A DNA stretch of 64,000 nucleotides from Neospora caninum Liverpool (GCF_000208865.1 NC_018396.1:1116001-1180000), one strand, 5' to 3'. Counted from the first letter of the stretch, positions 1 through 13,061 are shown. Numbers and translations: made by a program. The notes: generated by a model from the letters alone, not told the origin.

Positions 1-2338
1 AAGGACGAAACCTTCCAAGCTCTCGCTGCCGTCGGCCTCTCTGTCGATCATCTCCATGAGTTCCTCTTGCACTTGCTCGGCCTGTGCGTAACCGCTTCCC
101 CAGTTGTTGCCCGCCCCTGGAAAAAGGACGCAGGGAGCGAGAGGAAATGCTCGGCAAAGAGAGGAGACGAGGAAGAGAGAGGAGACGAGGAAGAGAGAGG
201 AGACGAGGAAGAGAGAGGAGACGAGGAAGAGAGGAGACGAGGAAAAGGGAAAACGAGGAAGAGAGGAGACGAGGAAGAGAGAAAACGAGGAAGAGAGGAG
301 ACGAGGAAGAGAGAGGAAACGAGGAAGAGAGGAGACGAGGAAGAGAGAGGAGACGAGGAAGAGAGAGGAGACGAGGAAGAGAGGAGACGAGGAAGAGAGG
401 AAACGAGGAAGAGAGGAGACGAGGAAGAGAGAGGAGACGAGGAAGAGAGGAGACGAGGAAGAGAGGAGACGAGGAAGAGAGGAGACGAGGAAGAGAGAAA
501 ACGAGGAAGAGAGGAGACGAGGAAGAGAGGAGACGAGGAAGAGAGAGGAGACGAGGAAGAGAGGAGACGAGGAAGAGAGGAGACGAGGAAGAGAGAGGAG
601 ACGAGGAAGAGAGGAGAAGAGGAAGAGAGGAGACGAGGAAGAGAGGAAACCAGGAGGAGGATAGCGGCGTGGAAGCAAAGACGTCTCGAGGGAAGGCGGT
701 TGCCACGCAAGGCGAGGCGAGAGCGAGAGCTGCAGCAGCGGCCTGACGACAGGACAGTTCGGCCCTCGATTGACACGACACGGGAAGCAAGAAGCCAGAG
801 CGAACCAGGAAAGAGGTAAACGAGGCGGAACACGCCAACGACAAGATGAGAAATCTACAAAAAGAGCAGTCAGAAAAGATCCAGAAACCAGAGAGACGCG
901 AGGCAGAGAGGAGAGACAGAAAGACAGGCTGCAGAGAAACAATACACAGACGGCGCAGACTCAAGGTGGGAGAAACTGCGTAGTCTCATACTCACCTCCT
1001 CCTTCCTTGGAGATGAAAAAGTTTTCGGGGTTATACAGGTTCTTGTATTCGGACGTCTGTGAGGCAAGGAGGAAGACAGTCCGATGAGAGATTTCGTTGT
1101 CGTCTCACTCGCGATGCGACACACTTTCCCACGTCTCGCGCTGTCCCTGTCACCGCAGGAAAACCCCTACTGGTGACCTCGTAGAAATACGAAGGTATAC
1201 ACATCTACACGAAGATATGTAATGCTTCTTTACTACTCTGCACACGATGCACATATATACATCTACACACATATCTACGTACATGCAAATGTAAATGTTA
1301 TATAAAAACTTTATCCGCAAATGCATGTAAATCTATGCATATACGCAGATGTATGCAGATGCTGTATGTTCACCTGAATAGCGTTGACAACGCGAGGTTC
1401 GAGATCGAAGAGAAGTGCCCGAGGAATGTAGTGTTCGTCGTCAGCCTGGTAGAAGAAGACATCCTTCCGATCTTCTGCGTACGCGTGCTGTTTGCTGTCG
1501 ACGAGCAAACCTTCCTAGAAAGCAGAGAGAAAGCGAGAAGCACCGGGGGAAAAAAGGAGGAAAGAAATCGGTTGCTGTGCTAGTGTCCCGGAAGTACGCT
1601 TCCATGGCATAAAGATATATATATATATACATACATATCAGTATAAGCATATATATATATATATATATATCAGTGCGTATGCGCACTTCAAGGCCTTTGA
1701 AGATAGGTATAGCTGGATACCGGGGTAGAATCTCGTGTTGACTGTGGTTTACTGTCGCCTCGTGTCATGTGTCGTCTTGCTAAAGCGCTGTATATCCATG
1801 CAGCGTGACTGCAGCACCTTGAAGCTGACAGAATCACCGGGAGCGAACGAAGGGTTCTGCGGTAGGATGTAGAAATGTTTAGCACCGCGAATCTCTGCAA
1901 CTCGCCGTTGAAGCACTTCTCTGCTCGACGGGAGCCAAACACAGACTGAGGGCGGAGAGAAGCAGAAAACGCCTCTCCCGTCCAGAAGAGGCGGCGAACG
2001 GGGAGAACGTGCGGAGTACCACGAGAGACGCGAAACGCAACGATAGAGAGAGACGCGCCCCGGGCCAGAGAGGCCGAGGACAGCAAAGGGGAGGGAAGCG
2101 GGCGGCGACAAACAGACAGGTATCCGGCAGCGAACAGCAGAAAAGCGAGAGGGAGCGAAAAGAATAGACATTGAGGGAGGAGAGACGAGGAGAAATCAAA
2201 GCGGGACGACTGCTCCCAAGGAAGAAAACTGCTGTTTACCTGGTCGATTCCGTGCTCCATGCAGAGTTGTTTCCAGAACTCCATGCCGATTTGGTTGCCG
2301 CACTGGCCAACCTGAAGCGTCACGATTTCTCTCGGCAT
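1..2338 (-). CDS. gamma-tubulin, N-terminal part (4 exons, runs off left edge)
   Basis: Gamma-tubulin nucleates microtubules at the centrosome or spindle pole within the gamma-tubulin complex. Four exons on the minus strand join in phase: 2338-2240, 1514-1374, 1056-996 and 116-1, each flanked by GT and AG. They give about 139 residues. Exon 1 starts [18 protein letters not shown], the tubulin N-terminus in its gamma form (MPRE, not MREI). Exon 2 holds [19 protein letters not shown], a gamma-tubulin hallmark. Exon 3 holds [16 protein letters not shown] and exon 4 AGNNWGSGY followed by [16 protein letters not shown]. The start is the first ATG of the conserved N-terminus. Full-length gamma-tubulins are about 450-460 residues, so roughly two thirds, including the GGGTGSG GTP loop, lies outside the window. 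The family is certain from the residues; the exon borders are read by eye. Intron 3 (117-995) carries the minisatellite annotated separately. Confidence 0.95.
150..660. repeat. GA-rich minisatellite in gamma-tubulin intron 3
   Basis: Tandem array of a roughly 16-base unit, gaggaagagaggagac, with variants that add gaga or replace gagg by aaac. About 30 copies span roughly 500 bases. The plus strand is almost pure purine, so the transcribed strand of the gamma-tubulin pre-mRNA is pyrimidine-rich here. All three plus frames and one minus frame are open only because the repeat lacks stop codons. Confidence 0.93.
1615..1670. repeat. AT microsatellite in gamma-tubulin intron 1
   Basis: Imperfect TA/AT run from 1615 ending in an uninterrupted (AT)11 at 1649-1670. 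It lies in the intron between gamma-tubulin exons 1 and 2 (1515-2239). Confidence 0.85.
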
Positions 2339-5300
2339 GGCGTCGAGAGTCGAAATGCAGCGAGACGAGCAGAAACGGGGGACCACTAACCACGGCGGCC
2401 GTCGCGTCCTGTTCTCTGGGAGAGAAGTGCAAAAGGATGAATCGACTTGGGCCCTTCCGCACTCTCCTCGGGCGGTGACAACGCGGTCGTTTCCTCCTTC
2501 TGAAACCCAGCGGCGAGAGAGTCGACGATGGCGCAACGCCGCAGGATGGCCGAGGCCGATTGCGAGGCTTCGTTTTGTCCTGCCTGACAGAGCGGCGAAC
2601 AGAGTGTCAAGGAGGCTCTGAAGAACGCAAATCAAAGGGAGCGGGTTCTCTCCTAGAGTTTCACCGGTTTTTTGAGGTGGTGCTTTCTCCTCCGCTCCGA
2701 CTGCTCGTGCAAAAAAACGCAAGAGAGAGGACGTCTCCTTTGCCGGCTGAGAACGAAAGGCCAGAACGCGCCAGAGAGACGGGGAGATGAAGAAGACTGA
2801 GGAACGAAGGAAGAGTGGGGGAACGAAGGCAGACGGTGCAAGAACAGAAAGCGTTCGAGAGAGAGAGACTCGGATGCACGGTCTCTGCGGAAGAGCAGCA
2901 GGTGAAGACGAGAGAGGATCAGAGCCTCGAGCCGGCAGAAATCGGCCGTTGCCTCAACGGAGAATAATCCCTTTAGGTGCGTCGGACAAGAAAAGCAAAG
3001 AGGCAGGATTTAGAGCAGAAGAAGCAAAACGAAGAAGGGAGCGAACGGGAGTTTCTGGACGGGAGAGAGCTCGGGCGCAGGAGCGCTCCGGCGGCGCTGC
3101 TCGCAGACGGGAGGTGAGTTGGAGACTGGAAGCAGAAAGAAAGCAAGACGAGGGGAAGTCGGAGAAGATATGGACGCAAAGGAAAGGCGGAAAGGAGTGA
3201 ACGACCGCGAGAGACACCAGAGGTTTCGCACGCGAAGAAAGATGAAGACATGCGTTCTGCAAGGCCCCGGGTTCAGCCGCCTCGCAGAGAAGACACGCCC
3301 AACAGAGCTCCGATTCGAGGAGGCCGAGATTGCCTGTCTCGCGCGCTTCGTCTCGTGTTGAGGTTGCCGTTCTCTATCAGGAGAGCGGGCCAAAAAGGGA
3401 GGATGTCTTTTCTGTATCTTGGGTTTGTGCATGCAAGGACAAAACGGGGGAGAGAAGAAGCAAATGGGGGGGTGTTGGAGAGATGAAAGGACGAGGCACA
3501 CACAGCGAAGACGGAGGGGTTGTGTGTTTTTGCATGCTCAGCGAGAAGTTGCAGAAATGCGGCGTTTAAAAACCCGTTAAAGCTTTCCTCTAACAACCAG
3601 CACGACCGTTTGGAAATTTCCTTCCCTGGTGGCAGCTCTCCTGGGTGGACGTGGGGGGCTTCCTTCGGCTACTCTGTCCTCCCGGGATAATGTTTTTGTT
3701 TTCGTAGAACCCAGCGCATGCGTGTGCAAATGCATAATTATGTGGCGTCTCCACAGTTATACGCAGGGGTCGTGTGAAATTATGCTCTGCATGAATTGTT
3801 ATATCTCTGGTAAATACCTGATAGACGGTATATATAGATGTTATTGATCTCCGCTGCTGTGAAGAGGCGAATACGGGTTCTCCTCCAGTGTACACAGTCC
3901 AAAGGTACGTCCCTCCAACGTTAGCCATTGCCGTTATATGGAGAATTACTCGGCCTGTGTGCATAGGGGCTGTAAGATAGTTCCTACGCCTCTTCCCAGA
4001 ACGACGGTGGGACAGGCACGTAGTGTGATATTCGTGGAACAGTGCCGTACCGCGCTGTCCGGACGGATGCCAAAGGAAACCCGGCATGACTCTGCGCTCT
4101 GAAAGTTCAGTTACGGACTGACGGTCTTGCATATGCATTCCTGTCGCACGATGCACGCCGTATGCTCATCTCTTCCTTTTACATCTCAGAAACGGACACG
4201 CACGCCGAATCGTCTCGGGGAATGTGTATAGCTGCCAACATGGCAGAAGACGTGTGTCGTTGCTCGCCCGCTGGAGGACCAGCAAACCATCGAGCAAGTT
4301 GAATGCATCCTCTGCGCGACTCCTGTAGCGATACAGTATCCCGAAATAAGCTGCTGATTAGCCGGAGTTACTGGCGGTAGAAAGGTAGGAAATTCGGTAG
4401 GATAGTGCCACACGGTGCCCGCCCGTCTGATGCATTTTTGGTCGGTGCATAGAGTGGATGCGGCAGCGTGAGAAGCTGGTTTTTAATTATGTTAGTAACC
4501 GTGTAGCTGAATTACGTGTACACACAGGGTTGTGTTCGTATTTTGTTTTGGTACAAGCGGAGTATGGAGCAGCACTTGAACCATTTTTGGCTTTCGATGA
4601 GCAACTGCACGTAATGTTTGCCTGTCGCGGCAAAGGGAGAAGATCTGTCGTTCGCTGCTTCCAGAAGGCTCGTGAAGACGCGCATGCAGAAACATCGGTG
4701 CCGAATCGTCGCGCCAAGGACCCCTGAAGGAGGTACTAGAGCCCACACTGATGTTCCGGTGGACACACAGGAGCAACCAAACATACCGGCCATGAAGACA
4801 CTGACATTCTCCACTGGCTGGGATGTGCAGTGCGTTTTGGGCGGAAAAGAGGGTCCACGATCGCAGCGGCTGTTTTCTGTGGCTGTCTCACTGATCGCTC
4901 AAAGCGACTAAATGTCCCTGGTGTGCCAAGCTAAAGGAGCGATTACCAAAGATATGAAATGTGCACTCTGGAGCGGCGCGCGCACCTATTCCATAGCTTC
5001 CGTGAAGCTCTCCCGCACGTCCCGTATCCACAACCTTCTAAAATGAGCGTCACGAGGCCGTACACGTGTCTGAAAGACAGCGCGGCTGATCGTGCGCTTT
5101 TGTTTACCAGCAAGGAAAAGGACAAGTGCTGGATACCGCTACGAAAAGTAAAGAGTACCCTGCGAAACACTGGACGGAGTCTCGGGCAGCAATGGCACGG
5201 ATCTGAATGACGCATCAGTGAGACGACTGGTTTTCGCCGTGCAAATAAAGGGATGCCTCTTCTAGTATGGCATGACGAGGCAGCAAACACTTTCGTCAGA

Positions 5301-5503
5301 TTTTGCCACAGAAACGAAAATCTCTTCCTCCGCGAAAGTGGAGAAACGCATTCAATTGCAGACTGAAACATCACAGGCGGGTCTGGGTTGCTGGCCTACC
5401 CCGACGCGTCCTTTCCCTCTTCGGCTCCTTGCTCCGACGCGGAAAGTAGAAAAACGTTATCATATCCCCTATCGTTTTATTACTCTCGCATACACAAGCA
5501 TAA
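2339..5503. other. spacer between gamma-tubulin and the SRS-like gene
   Basis: No gene can be supported. The first part, about 2650-3240, is GA-rich on the plus strand, hence CT-rich in the direction of gamma-tubulin transcription; this fits a 5' UTR or promoter, which is inference. From 3500 the composition becomes more AT-rich. The open frames, such as a 188-codon one on the minus strand at 3590-4156, have no recognisable motif and no supporting exon structure. Confidence 0.6.
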
Positions 5504-6145
5504 TCAAAGTGTTTGCGACACGCTTGCGAGGGTGAGAATCGAGACTAACAAACCGAGAGGAGAGAGGACGTCCGCTCCAACCCCGGACTCTGTCACTGTC
5601 TGGGGGTTTTTCTCCTCCTCGTCATGAACAGGTTTTTTCATGGCATCTTCAAAATGTTCACGCAGATTGTACCCAGACGCGGCGATGGTGACATCGACGG
5701 CGGACACCTGGTTCCGTGCACCTACACAGCCCAGGCTGAACCGCGTTTCATAGCGATTTCCATTCTTTTGCGGAGGTAGGGTAAACATGGCTGCAGCGTT
5801 TACGCCATCCCCTGCACTCCAGAATGAAAACCCCTCGTCTGCGAGGGGGAACATCCCACTATACTCAGACTCAATGTTCCCCGGCGTACAGATTGCTCGG
5901 TAAGCGTTGCAGCACTTACTCTTGAAAGCTTGCGGAATAATCGCGGTCGCCCCTTTGCAGAAGAACCGCATTTGGTCCCCATAGCGCATTGAAACCGACA
6001 GATGTTTCGGGTGTTCAACGTCAATAACGGCGTCGAAGACAGTTCCTTGGGCGCCGGTGCAAAAACGACTCTCGCCCGCTAGTGCCACGAAAATGCACAA
6101 AGAAACTGCCCACTGCCTAACTGATAAGGTACCTCTGCACGCCAT
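5504..6145 (-). CDS. SRS (SAG1-related)-like GPI-anchored surface protein
   Basis: Intronless, 213 residues from the first ATG at 6145. A signal peptide is visible at residues 1-34 (hydrophobic stretch WAVSLCIFVALAG). The C-terminus ends in a short hydrophobic tail, LSPLGLLVSILTLASVSQTL, after small residues (SGVGA), which is a GPI-attachment signal. The mature part has one cysteine-patterned domain: MRFFCKG, IPQAFKSKCC, AICTPG, a TLPP segment, then FSLGCVG followed by VDVTIAA. This order resembles a single SRS domain of the coccidian surface antigens used in host attachment and immune interaction. Only five mature cysteines are present, where a typical SRS domain has four or six, so the disulphide pattern is odd. 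It could belong to another small GPI family of coccidia. Secretion and GPI anchoring are more secure than the family name. It sits alone rather than in the usual tandem SRS cluster. Confidence 0.65.
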   Translation of the reverse strand: MACRGTLSVRQWAVSLCIFVALAGESRFCTGAQGTVFDAVIDVEHPKHLSVSMRYGDQMRFFCKGATAIIPQAFKSKCCNAYRAICTPGNIESEYSGMFPLADEGFSFWSAGDGVNAAAMFTLPPQKNGNRYETRFSLGCVGARNQVSAVDVTIAASGYNLREHFEDAMKKPVHDEEEKNPQTVTESGVGADVLSPLGLLVSILTLASVSQTL

Positions 6146-9038
6146 CTTCCTCGTCTTGCCCCACAAACGCGGAACGATGAAAATCAGAAAGCAAATACAG
6201 AATCTAATGGAAAACCCGTGTAGAACGCATTAATTCAAAGCACTTTTCCAGCGCCGATCTATCTACTCACAATACGTATACATTGGACACAAGCGAGACG
6301 TACGGGAAAACCGCGACTCTCGAGGGCAACTCAGCGGACCTGGCCCTTAAGCCGTCAACAAGAAAATGCAAGGAAAACATTTCGCCTGCTTCCTGCTGAT
6401 GCCCCGAACACCGAAAGCTCACTTGCGACACTCAACGTACATTGTTGTAGCCGAAAACTCTTTGCGACGCAATACCGCGATTCTCTAGCTACATTGAAGC
6501 GCCTAGCCAACAGAATAGGGCGACGAATGGAAGGAAAATTAGTGGAACGCCCTCCAGTCTCTACACCATGGCAAGCGTATCTTTCGTAAGGCAAACTCCA
6601 CCCAAAAATCATATCTGGGCCTCATTGTCGAACCCTTCTACTCTATCGATCCTCGTAAGTTCTGAAGCGACGCTTGCGCGCCGGAAGGGGGGGGGGGGGT
6701 CCGACTGCCTCGTGGAGCGCCGCACTGGCGAGGTTCGTCCTTTCTCCGCTGTTTCTGAACTCTGTAAAAGGGAAGCACATGCAGTACATATTACCTGGGA
6801 CAACATAATCCACACCACACTTTGTGTGTGTTCATCAACAGTTTGACTTACGCTTTATGATACACTTCAAATGAGGTCTTGCTTAGAACGCAGCTCACAG
6901 CCTCCCCATCGCCTCACGATGACACGCAACACGTTTCGGAGACGCGACCAGATGTTCCAGAAAACCCAAAGCCCCTGGTAGTTCCAAGAATCGTCGACTG
7001 CCGGTATTATGGGGGGCAAACGTTGCTCTCTTGTTGCTTTAAAGACGTGTCAACATCTTAGGTACATACTGTTGCGCAGCTTGTTGCACTGTAAGGCGTT
7101 GATGTCTTCACGTGTCTCCAAGTTCGTTTCCAGGAAGAAGTGGAACGGTGCTGGCACTCCGTGTAGCTTCATGTTCGCTTCTTCTGACAAGAGATTCTCC
7201 AGATATGCCTCTCAGCCGGGTAGCTCCTCTACCGAGGAAGACTCATGCGCAGTTGAGCCCAGCCAGGTGATGTAATGCCTTTTTCAAAGCCATTCTGTAC
7301 GTCGAACAACTGGACTCGAATTCCTTTTCCGGCTGTACCGTGATTACGCATGGGCACACTGGGCTAAGCTGTTCCACCGGCGGACGTCTAGTGCTTCCTC
7401 TCCTCAGCCGACACAGACGGCACACTTGCACGCGTCTCTCGAGAAGACGCACTTGCTTGAACGAGAAAGAATATTTACTGGGTCAGAGAGAGGTAGTGGA
7501 AGTAACTGAGAGAGGCTGAAGCTGTCAAACTTTCTGACGCTTCCTCAACTGTGCAGAGTGGAACTAGAAACGGCAGATTCCTTCGGATCACCTGCAGAGC
7601 TTTTGTACATAAAGGATTGCTACCGACACACTGGATGCGGTTCACAGAAGGGGGGTGCCAGTCAGCTTTCCAACCGTGAAACCACTATATACCTCAATAG
7701 ACCCATTTAGCTGTGTATCAATAGGCTATCTATATATATAATATTTAGATGCGTTCACGTATAAGTGTGTCACTCGTGCACCTCAACAAAACGTGGACGT
7801 ACTAGGAAGCGACTTCCCGTCATGAGAGGAGCAATTTAGGAGAGCGTTGGCATGCGTCTGCAAGTAAGCGTACGAATTATTTCCAGTAATTTCTTGCCAC
7901 TACAGTATTAGGCGCTTGACTGCACAGAGTCTACTGCTGTTTCGGAGGACGCAGTGAATGTAGCGGAGCGGAAGGGAAAGAAACTATTTCTTTGCGGTGT
8001 GAAAGTGCATTAACACGCACCCACGCGTTTGAGTTAGATATAAAAGGACAAAAATGTAGGAACAGGCTCTCCAGTATACGTTCACAACTACCAGTGATGT
8101 AGGTTGATACACTGCTCTTTGCCTCTATACAGAGAGGGCGGCTAGTTCCCCGGTGAGAGTCGGCGACGTTGCATGCACTTGCAGTTGCTCAGCTCCACCG
8201 ATCTTGCGTGCCCTCCACGTGTCTTGTTTTCTTCTCCAGGAAACGAGCGTCTTCCGCTGTCCCTTTTCCTTCCGTGTCTCGGCTGTTTTCCGCTTTAGAG
8301 AGAAGTGAAGTGGAGGAGGCTTGGCGACTCTCGAGCTCAACAGAAGGAAACGAAAACGGCCATCGAGCACGGGCACGAGAGACGTCGAGGGCCTTTTTTC
8401 GACGCAGTGCGGACGGCTTCGGGAGAAATCCTTCCAGACGTGAAAGAGCAAAGACTCCTGTCTACCTCATCTACAGAAGGATGGAAAATCCTCGAATAGA
8501 GCCTCTGTCCTTTCTCGCGTTCGTTCTCCTTCTCACTGGCCTCCGGTATACATAGAGGCATCGGCAGAACGCTCGACGCATCTGGTAGAGAAGCTCTTTT
8601 TTCCTCGGCTCGTTCCGCAACTTTCCTTGTGCCTTTTTCCTTCACACTCCGAAGCAGCCGACAAAGTTTCAAAGGTGTGCTCCTCTCTGTCGCTCGCCTC
8701 GTTGGCTTCTTTAACCTCACAACCCGCTCCTGTGAGTGCTGGAGGCCTTCGCCTCGGCCGCCTCCCCGCCTCGCCATTTTCCATGGAACGCACGGCGTTT
8801 CTTCGTCACATATTCTCTGGCAGATGTCTCCCCTTCCCTCTCCTTTTCCCCTTCTCCTTCTCTCTGCCTCTTTTCTAGCCTCCACGCGCCTCGCCGTTCC
8901 GTGTTCGTCCTCCGGCGGGGGCGCCACCCCATCTTGTTCTTTTCTGCCCTTCCTCCTTCCATCTCTTCTGTATTTGCGTTTCTCTCCTCACTTTTTCACG
9001 GATTCTGACTCGCATTCCCACACTAGCAACTTATAATT
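6146..9038. other. divergent spacer between SRS-like and TBC genes
   Basis: Both flanking genes read outward, so both promoters should lie here. A poly-G run is at about 6687-6700. From about 8150 the sequence is GC-rich and then CT-rich up to the TBC start codon, typical of a 5' UTR in this genome. No ORF with recognisable motifs was seen. Any open frames there are lost at the in-frame stop at 9024. Confidence 0.6.
8170..8384 (+). promoter_or_regulatory. candidate promoter motifs upstream of the TBC gene
   Basis: TGCATGC at 8170-8176 and AGAGACG at 8378-8384 match two short motifs reported to be enriched in Toxoplasma promoters (TGCATGC, bound by ApiAP2 factors, and WGAGACG). They lie 0.65-0.87 kb upstream of the start codon. 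Both motifs are short and frequent, so chance matches are likely. Confidence 0.25.
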
Positions 9039-11172
9039 ATGCCTCTCCCATTTGCGGCGCTCCGGCTGAAACGGAGAGATAGCGCGGCGCATGCAGCTGC
9101 TGGAACGGACGCCTCTGCGTCGTCGCCTCTCTTCTCGTCTTCTGTCTCGCTCGAAAAACTGAAAGTGCGCTTGCGGTCTTCATCTGGAGCTTCTTCCTGT
9201 GCGCCGCACCCCGCAGAAGAACCCAGCCGTGCGAGAATCGCCTTCCGACCTTCAAAGAGCGGCTGTCGCTCCTCTCCGTTGTTAGCTTCTCTCGCCTCGC
9301 GGTCTCTGCCTGGACGCCAGGCGGCGTCGACTCCGGGGTCGCCTCTCTCAGGATGTCCAGAAGAACACACGCGCTTTGTCTCCGAGCCTCTGAGCGATGC
9401 GAGAGCGGATTTGTTCTTGAACGGCAGGGGCCTGCCTTCCTCTTCATCGCCTTCCAATTCCTTGTCTCCTTCCGCTTCTTCTTCTTCTTCTTCAGCTTCT
9501 TCCTCGTCAGCTTCGTCCTCTTCGGCTTCTTCCTCTTTGGCTTCTTCCTCTTCCTCGTCAGTTTCTCCACGGCGGCGTGGGAGAGGCGACGTGGCGCTGC
9601 CTGCAGATCCTCAGGGTGAGCCTACGCAGACGCACGCGACCGCTTCGTCCTTTTCGCGCGCTGGCGAGGCAGACCTGGAATTCGCCTCGAGTGTCTCTGA
9701 AAATTCAATGGCTTTCGGCTTCGTGCGAGAAAATGCGCCTCCTCCTGTAGTCTACCCCGACAGCTCGCCACCCTCTGAGTTGTCGTCGTTGTCGTTGACT
9801 TCTCCCTCGCCTTCCTGCCCTCGGCCCTCGCTGACTGTCTCCTCGTGCTCCACCACACGCAGGCCGGAGACAGGCGCCGGCGCCTCACCGGCGTCCTCTC
9901 CGACCGCGGTCGTCAGGGCGCCACGGCCTCCGGCTTCGCTCCGGAGCGGCGCCGCAGAAGGGCCTCAGCCCTCGGGCGGACGCCAGAGTCCTCGCGATCC
10001 CTTGCCGCCCTTCGTGGACGCCTGTGCGCCGCTGGGGGCTTTCGCGGCAGCCGAGAGAAACAGGGAGATGCGAGACGGGCGAGGCCGGCGGTCTCGCACC
10101 TCGTCGCCTCAAGCGAGCGGGGCCGAGAGAAGAAACACGGAAGAAGAGAGCGAGACGCTAAGAGGGAACTCGCCGCAGTCAGGACTTGGAGGCGCGACAG
10201 ACCAGAATGGAAACGAACGGAAGTTCGGCTCAGGCTCCTCGTCCCCGCACTGGCTGTCCCAGGAGGAGCTGGAATGGATCTTGGAGCCGGAGAGGGAGGG
10301 GCGGACGCTGCGGGGGCACGAGAGGAAAGGGAACGAGCGACCGCGACGTGTCTCTTCCGCTGCTTCGCAGTCCCCACCTGCGTCTCCTCTATGCTGGGCA
10401 ACGCACATGCCTGCCTCATGCGCCTCTGACGACGAAGGTATCGCGCCAGAAGAAGCATACCTGGGGCGACGAGGGAGAGACGAGAGGGTGGCCGGAGACG
10501 GCAGCGCGGTGGAGACAGAGGAAGCGGGGCCGGACCTGCGGAGTGCGAACAGCAGCAACGAAGAAGCCCCCAGAAGGGCGAGCTCGCAAGGCCGGGGAGC
10601 GCCAAGGCCTAAGACGCGCCCGCTGTCCTCGCCTCTCCTCTTTGCCTCGCCTTTGTCTTCCTCCATCTCCGGAACCAGTCCCGCGACGACTCAGGCGCCT
10701 GCGAGGCCGGCGAGGTCTCACCTCGTTTCGGTCTTCTCTCCCGCCGGAGCTGCGGAGCGCCGCCAGAGTCTCCACGCCCAGTCCGCTCCAGAGAAGGAGG
10801 CGCAGGCCAGCGGGACGGTCGCCGAAGCGGAGTACACTGCGCATGCAGGCGCGGGCGTCCTCCTCCCGTTCCTAGAAAGCGCCAATCGCAAGGGCCTCTA
10901 CGTCGAGTTGTTCACCGCAGCCGAACAAGGCGCGAAATCGCTCGCTGCATTCCTCACCGACGCAGAACGAGGCAGCTGCTGCGCAGTCTGCAAACTCTGG
11001 TAAGGCGCCCGTGCAAACCTCGCGCCTCCCACACAACAGTCCTCAAATCTTCACCAAAAAGCATACGCATGCAGGCATACAGATATGCTTTATATACGTG
11101 GCCAGCATGCCCTTCGTCTACCTATACGTATAAATGCATATATGCATATATACACATATATATATATATATG

Positions 11173-11224
<52 letters not shown>

Positions 11225-13026
11225 ATACGGTGGCAAAGGCATCAGAAACCGCCTCAGGCCCCCTTGCATGTAGTGCCTGATTTTTCATGTGTGCAACAGT
11301 CGCTGTTCACCACGTTTGAGGTCTCTCGGCTGTTTCTCGCTTGTAGCGCTTAGGTTGCCTTCCGCAGCTTCACTGGGGTTTTTCGATGGCGTCTCCTTTC
11401 TCCACGTTCGAGTGCTTCGCTGTAAAATAGGACTGTGCGCACGCAAACGCATACACGAGAGCGGTGCCGTACGAAGGCAAACGCGTATCAGGTTCGAGTC
11501 ACCTGCGGTGTGCAGTCATATCTGCGTGGGTCAGTTGAGGCCGTCAGCTGTAGGTTTGCGGCTTCTGCAGCAGGGCGGCGTTTCGCTAGTGTGTGTTTGG
11601 TGGCAGGTACAGCGAACTCAACTCGCTGGGACTGCTGAAAATTCACTTCGGCAAACGAGGGTTCCCTGCAGGAGGCCGCCGCACTTTTTGGCGCCTCGCC
11701 CTTCTCGGCGACGAGGTTCTCTGCACAGCTGCGGAGTACCAGGTAGAGACAGTTGTTCGGGCCAGCAGCCCGTCGTAGCGGCGCAAAAACGAAAAACAGA
11801 CTGAGTAGTCCAACGCGAGTGGACTCCCCAGAAACGGTTGGTAGAAACTTTGGAATCCCCTGGGGCAGCCCACTGGCGACAGCACGTGGCGCGCGTAGGT
11901 CTGCGTGTGCATGCAATCGCGTTTTCTCTGTGCTGGTGTTTTTCTCTTTTGGCAGCTGCTCTCTGTGACGCCAAGCGCGAACGACCCTGAAATCATGCGC
12001 GACGTAGGAAGGACGTTTCCGTACCGACAGAAGTTCCGGGACTTGGCAACGTAGGTGACGTTGACGACGAAGGCTGATTTCGCAAATTCGATTGCAACTA
12101 GGTTTCGCGGCTTCGCCGGGTTCTCTTTGTACTCGTGTGTCCCCTCACTCTCTTCCCTTCTGTTTCGCGTCCTTGGGGCTCCCCTGGCTTCAACGCCGGC
12201 TTCACAGCCTGGTCTGTGTCGCTGGTCCTTTCGTTTCTGTGCCCGCCTTCTCTCGCGCCGTTCCTTTGTCGTCTCTCGTTCCTCTTGTCTTCTCTCCGCT
12301 CCCGTACTTTTACTTTCGGTCTTTTCCTTTTCTGCCTTCCACGTGTTGTTCCAAGGTCGCTGATCCTTCTCTTCCTTTCTCGAGCCTTCTCGAAAAGTTT
12401 GTTTCCCTTTTCTAACCTCAGGCAACAGGCGTTGGAGCGAATGCTCCGAGCGTCGGCGAACCAACTGACAACGGTCGGCTACTGCCAGGGAATGAACTTT
12501 GTCGCCGGCGTCCTGCTGGAGGTGATGGGAGACGAACAGGTGGGGAATGGAATCGCACTTCCTGGAACAAGAGGCAGACAAAGAAGCTTTTAAAACGGGG
12601 AAAAGGAACAGCAGAGGCTTGCAACGACACAACGGGAGTCTATCCAGAGCAGAACACAAATCGTCTCCCTGTCTCCGGGCGACTGGGGAACAGCGAGAGG
12701 GTAGTGATGTCGAGGCGTTTTTGCCGTGGGGAGTATCTGCATGCAAGCGAGGGAGCTGGGAGTCAATGAGGAGGACGGACGAACTGCAGTTTGCAAACCC
12801 CTCTTAGCGTTTCGCTTCGCGTGTCGCACTCTAAAGTGCACAGCAGCCCGCCCCGAGAACGAAACGCTACTGATGTCTCCCGTCGAACTTCGTTGGCACT
12901 TCGCTGGCTACAAGATGCTCAAGAACGCAGGGCGGCGCAGCCCCGCGTTCTACGATCGCTATACTGTCCACCTCGTCCGTCTCGGGTTTCCCTCTTCTTG
13001 CTTCACACCCCATATATAGAAATCTA

Positions 13027-13061
<35 letters not shown>

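Noticed and set aside
67..819. Open frames of 186-261 codons across the GA repeat
   Set aside because: They are made only of the minisatellite ([15 protein letters not shown] repeats), lie in a gamma-tubulin intron and are open in several frames at once because the repeat has no stop codon.
3590..4156. 188-codon minus-strand frame
   Set aside because: No motif, no signal, starts at a GTG, and lies in an AT-richer spacer; judged chance.
11488..11500. tRNA B-box-like string ggttcgagtcacc
   Set aside because: No matching A box or acceptor stem around it; it lies in a TBC intron.
12726..13019. Frame in TBC intron 4 reading SPVELRWHFAGYKMLKNAG
   Set aside because: Skipping it joins GDEQ to TAYQCLAALM in phase 0, which is the normal TBC sequence; including it would interrupt the domain.
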